Positions 7,094-8,094 of a stretch of DNA of 8,094 nt are shown in pieces. Every line of letters begins with the position of its first letter. Position 1 is the first letter of the stretch. The notes beneath the pieces were generated by a model. That model was not told the origin of the DNA. It ran no database searches and saw only the letters and a program-made list of their open reading frames with translations. The stretch covers positions 1 through 8,094 of the forward strand of contig JAHBAO020000049.1 in assembly GCA_018500065.2 (NCBI GenBank). Direction: 5' to 3'. The DNA is from Octadecabacter sp. (GTDB lineage Bacteria; Pseudomonadota; Alphaproteobacteria; Rhodobacterales; Rhodobacteraceae). The translations under genes were made by a program, and so were the position numbers.

Positions 7094-7110
7094 ATTAGAA
7101 TGATTCTAAT
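7094..7110 (-). promoter_or_regulatory. Irr-type iron control element (ICE box) of mbfA
   Basis: ATTAGAATGATTCTAAT is a perfect palindrome with 8-base arms around one central base. It matches the known alphaproteobacterial ICE/Irr-box pattern TTAGAA-N3-TTCTAA. mbfA is an established Irr target in rhizobia, and Irr represses it when iron is low. The box sits 13 bases upstream of the ATG at 7080 and just downstream of the predicted mbfA -10, where a bound repressor would block transcription. Regulation by Irr is inferred; the irr gene is not in the window. Confidence 0.85.
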
Positions 7111-7117
7111 GTAAGGT

Positions 7118-7123
7118 GTTATA
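7118..7123 (-). promoter_or_regulatory. putative -10 element of the mbfA promoter
   Basis: On the minus strand the bases read TATAAC, preceded by an A-rich stretch, and lie 7-8 bases before the ICE palindrome. Transcription would start near 7111. No good -35 is visible at 16-18 bases; ACTTTT or CACTTT near 7141-7147 is the closest and falls inside operator A. This is consistent with a promoter that depends on or is masked by regulators. Weak evidence. Confidence 0.4.
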
Positions 7124-7141
7124 TTTTGCCGACAACCCCAA

Positions 7142-7165
7142 AAAGTGAACCGTTTAGTTCACTTT
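7142..7165. promoter_or_regulatory. operator-like palindrome, copy A (between mbfA and the small gene)
   Basis: Perfect 9-base arms (AAAGTGAAC at 7142-7150 and GTTCACTTT at 7157-7165) surround six bases. On the minus strand it contains CTAAACGGTTCA (7157 down to 7146), identical to 12 bases of copy C (7429-7440). It also fits the pseudo-palindrome AAACTRAACSGTTYAGTTT at 17 of 19 positions (7142-7160). It overlaps the likely -35 region of mbfA and lies upstream of the small-gene promoter, so a regulator bound here could affect both. Probably bound by the TetR protein encoded at 7470. Confidence 0.65.
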
Positions 7166-7169
7166 ACCC

Positions 7170-7198
7170 TTGCAAACTAAACGAATCAGTTTAGTTAT
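7170..7198 (+). promoter_or_regulatory. putative promoter of the small secreted-peptide gene
   Basis: TTGCAA at 7170-7175 can serve as -35, and TAGTTA (7192-7197) or AGTTAT (7193-7198) as -10, with a spacer of 16 or 17 bases. Operator copy B fills the spacer. The predicted start lies about 25-30 bases before the ATG at 7232. Promoter calls by eye are uncertain; the coincidence with the operator strengthens this one. Confidence 0.45.
7174..7196. promoter_or_regulatory. operator-like palindrome, copy B (small-gene promoter)
   Basis: Perfect 8-base arms AACTAAAC (7175-7182) and GTTTAGTT (7189-7196) flank six bases. The segment CTAAACGAATCAGTTTA (7177-7193) matches copy C (7429-7445) at 15 of 17 positions. 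Its centre is about 32 bases from that of copy A, roughly three helical turns, so two bound dimers would lie on the same face of the DNA. It sits between the predicted -35 and -10 of the small gene, a classic TetR repressor position. Confidence 0.68.
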
Positions 7199-7231
7199 TT
7201 GGAAATCAAGTTCACCTTTAAGGATAAACCC

Positions 7232-7408
7232 ATGAAAAACCTCGCACTTGCCGCCATCACTTCCGCATTGATCGCCTCATCTGCTGCTGCAGGTGGCATC
7301 GCGTTTTCCCTTCCCAATCTGACTTTCCCACCAGCGCCCGAAACCATCGTCACGAAAGACTGCCAGTCGTTTGACGTAACGGAGACCGTTTGTACTGAGC
7401 AGGAATGA
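7232..7408 (+). CDS. small exported peptide, 58 aa, unknown function
   Basis: I do not recognise this protein. From ATG 7232 it has 58 residues: a Sec-type signal peptide (Lys2, hydrophobic 4-16, small residues SSAAA at 16-20, likely cleaved after Ala20) and a mature part of about 38 residues with a Pro-rich stretch (LPNLTFPPAP, 27-36). An acidic tail holds two cysteines (Cys44, Cys54) that could form a periplasmic disulfide. The start is chosen on AAGGA at 7220-7224, 7 bases before the ATG, and on the signal peptide. A longer TTG reading from 7199 would put charged residues before the signal and overlap the promoter. It lies between mbfA (divergent) and the TetR gene (same strand) and is flanked by operator copies on both sides, so it is probably the local target of that regulator. 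Confidence 0.75.
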   Translation: MKNLALAAITSALIASSAAAGGIAFSLPNLTFPPAPETIVTKDCQSFDVTETVCTEQE

Positions 7409-7419
7409 ACAGCGCCTCC

Positions 7420-7449
7420 TTGCCCGTTCTAAACGGTTCAGTTTATAAA
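7420..7449 (+). promoter_or_regulatory. putative promoter of the TetR-family gene
   Basis: TTGCCC (7420-7425) as -35 and TTATAA or TATAAA (7443-7449) as -10 are separated by 17-18 bases. Operator copy C occupies that spacer, the expected arrangement for autorepression. The promoter lies in the 61-base gap after the small gene, so the TetR gene may be read from here and by read-through. No terminator is visible in the gap. Confidence 0.5.
7426..7445. promoter_or_regulatory. operator-like palindrome, copy C (TetR gene promoter)
   Basis: The core is CTAAACGGTTCAGTTTA (7429-7445), with arms TAAAC and GTTTA around six bases. The right half GTTCAGTTT is a full match to the consensus half-site; the left half is degenerate. 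Its 12-base core CTAAACGGTTCA recurs exactly, inverted, in copy A. Its place between -35 and -10 of the TetR gene supports autoregulation. Confidence 0.65.
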
Positions 7450-7469
7450 ACTGGGCAGGGAGACACTTC

Positions 7470-8087
7470 ATGGCAGACGGAACACCAACGGTTAAGCGCG
7501 GGCGCAAATTCGACCAAGTGCTGTCAGGCGCACGCAACATTTTCATGTCTGATGGTTTTGAAGGGGCGAGTGTCGATGACATCGCTAAGGCAGCGGGCGT
7601 TTCGAAAGCGACGCTTTACAGCTATTTCCCTGACAAACGTCTGCTGTTTATGGAGGTCGCCAAGACCGAATGCGTGCGCCAAGCGGATTCTGCCATCGAA
7701 ACAATCGATATGTCCGAACCAGCTGGCAAAGTCCTTACGCAAGCGGCGTGGCAAATGGTTTGCTTTTTCACGTCCGATTTTGGTCAGCGCGTGTTCAGAC
7801 TTTGCGTGGCTGAAAGTGACCGCTTCCCTGAACTAGGGCGCGAGTTTTATCAAAGCGGCCCCGCATTGGTACGCGAAAAGCTGGTTAATTTCCTGAAGGT
7901 CGCGATTTCGCGTGGCGAGTTGGAGATTGATGATCTGACACTTGCCGCCGATCAGTTCAGCGAATTGTGTAAGGCAGACCTTTTTCCGCGTTTAGTTTTC
8001 AGCATGGATACGGCCTTCGACGACACCCAGAAAGAACGGATTGTGACGGGCGCTGTGCAGACATTCCTTGCGCGCTATGCTGTTTAG
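7470..8087 (+). CDS. TetR/AcrR-family transcriptional regulator, AefR-like C-terminal domain
   Basis: The 205-residue protein is typical TetR length. The N-terminal DNA-binding domain spans about 12-60, with the helix-turn-helix VDDIAKAAGVSKATLYSYFPDK at 35-56, very close to the family consensus. The ligand domain resembles the AefR-like class: FRLCVAESDRFPELGREFYQ and SGPALVREKL (about 109-138), followed by a SRGELEIDDLTLAADQF segment. The start at 7470 has AGGGAG (7457-7462) 7 bases upstream. Such proteins are usually repressors released by a small molecule and often control efflux pumps or envelope functions. Three matching palindromes around this gene and its neighbours indicate that it controls itself, the small exported peptide and perhaps mbfA. 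The ligand is unknown. Any target to the right lies outside the window. Confidence 0.94.
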   Translation: MADGTPTVKRGRKFDQVLSGARNIFMSDGFEGASVDDIAKAAGVSKATLYSYFPDKRLLFMEVAKTECVRQADSAIETIDMSEPAGKVLTQAAWQMVCFFTSDFGQRVFRLCVAESDRFPELGREFYQSGPALVREKLVNFLKVAISRGELEIDDLTLAADQFSELCKADLFPRLVFSMDTAFDDTQKERIVTGAVQTFLARYAV

Positions 8088-8094
8088 GCGGGCG

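Noticed and set aside
7142..7165. Copy A hairpin as an intrinsic terminator
   Set aside because: It is AT-rich, lies between divergent genes where no transcript is expected to end, and its sequence recurs at two promoter positions, which fits an operator.
7199..7231. Longer 69-residue form of the small peptide from the TTG at 7199
   Set aside because: It would place a charged segment before an otherwise clean signal peptide, overlaps the predicted promoter, and has no ribosome site; AAGGA before the ATG at 7232 fits better.
7421..7457. Hairpin TGCCC...GGGCA around operator C as an attenuator or riboswitch
   Set aside because: The arms are only five bases with a loop of 27 bases, and the region is better explained as a -35/operator/-10 promoter.

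Overview
The window looks like chromosomal DNA of a marine alphaproteobacterium, most likely Rhodobacterales (Roseobacter group). This rests on the moderately high GC, the style of the proteins, an MbfA-type membrane ferritin with an Irr-type iron box in front of it, and an S-formylglutathione hydrolase. The assignment is an inference from content; no marker gene is present. I see no rRNA, tRNA, CRISPR array, insertion sequence or prophage gene.

Layout. At the left edge is the C-terminal half of an MFS transporter (+ strand, cut by the window start). It converges, with 14 bases between the stop codons, on a long minus-strand run of eight genes filling 647 to about 7092. In transcription order these are mbfA (ferritin-like/VIT1 iron exporter), an AEC-family transporter, a nitroreductase-fold protein closely resembling iodotyrosine deiodinase, fghA (S-formylglutathione hydrolase), a YaiI/YqxD (DUF188) protein, a YihX-like HAD phosphatase, an ornithine cyclodeaminase/mu-crystallin family reductase, and a membrane-anchored alpha/beta hydrolase. 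Most junctions are overlaps or a few bases (TAG/ATG abutment, TGATG, GTGA, ATGA), so much of the run is probably one polycistronic, translationally coupled unit. The products do not form one obvious pathway; they look like a housekeeping or stress and metabolite-repair mixture.

The right end is the regulatory part. Divergent from mbfA lie a 58-codon gene for a small exported two-cysteine peptide and then a TetR/AcrR regulator with an AefR-like C-terminal domain. The 139-base gap between mbfA and the small gene holds a perfect 17-bp palindrome matching the Irr iron-control element (ICE) just upstream of mbfA, plus two copies of a second operator-like palindrome. A third copy lies between the small gene and the TetR gene. 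The copies in front of the small gene and the TetR gene sit between plausible -35 and -10 elements, which suggests an autoregulated TetR module controlling an uncharacterised small secreted peptide and possibly also mbfA.

The most rewarding items are the three-operator TetR/small-peptide module, the Irr box heading the run, the deiodinase-like signature (Glu, Tyr, Lys at the same spacing as human IYD) in the nitroreductase, and the loss of the OCD catalytic Asp in the cyclodeaminase homologue. I found no evidence of a defence system, toxin-antitoxin pair or other wholly new multi-gene machine.
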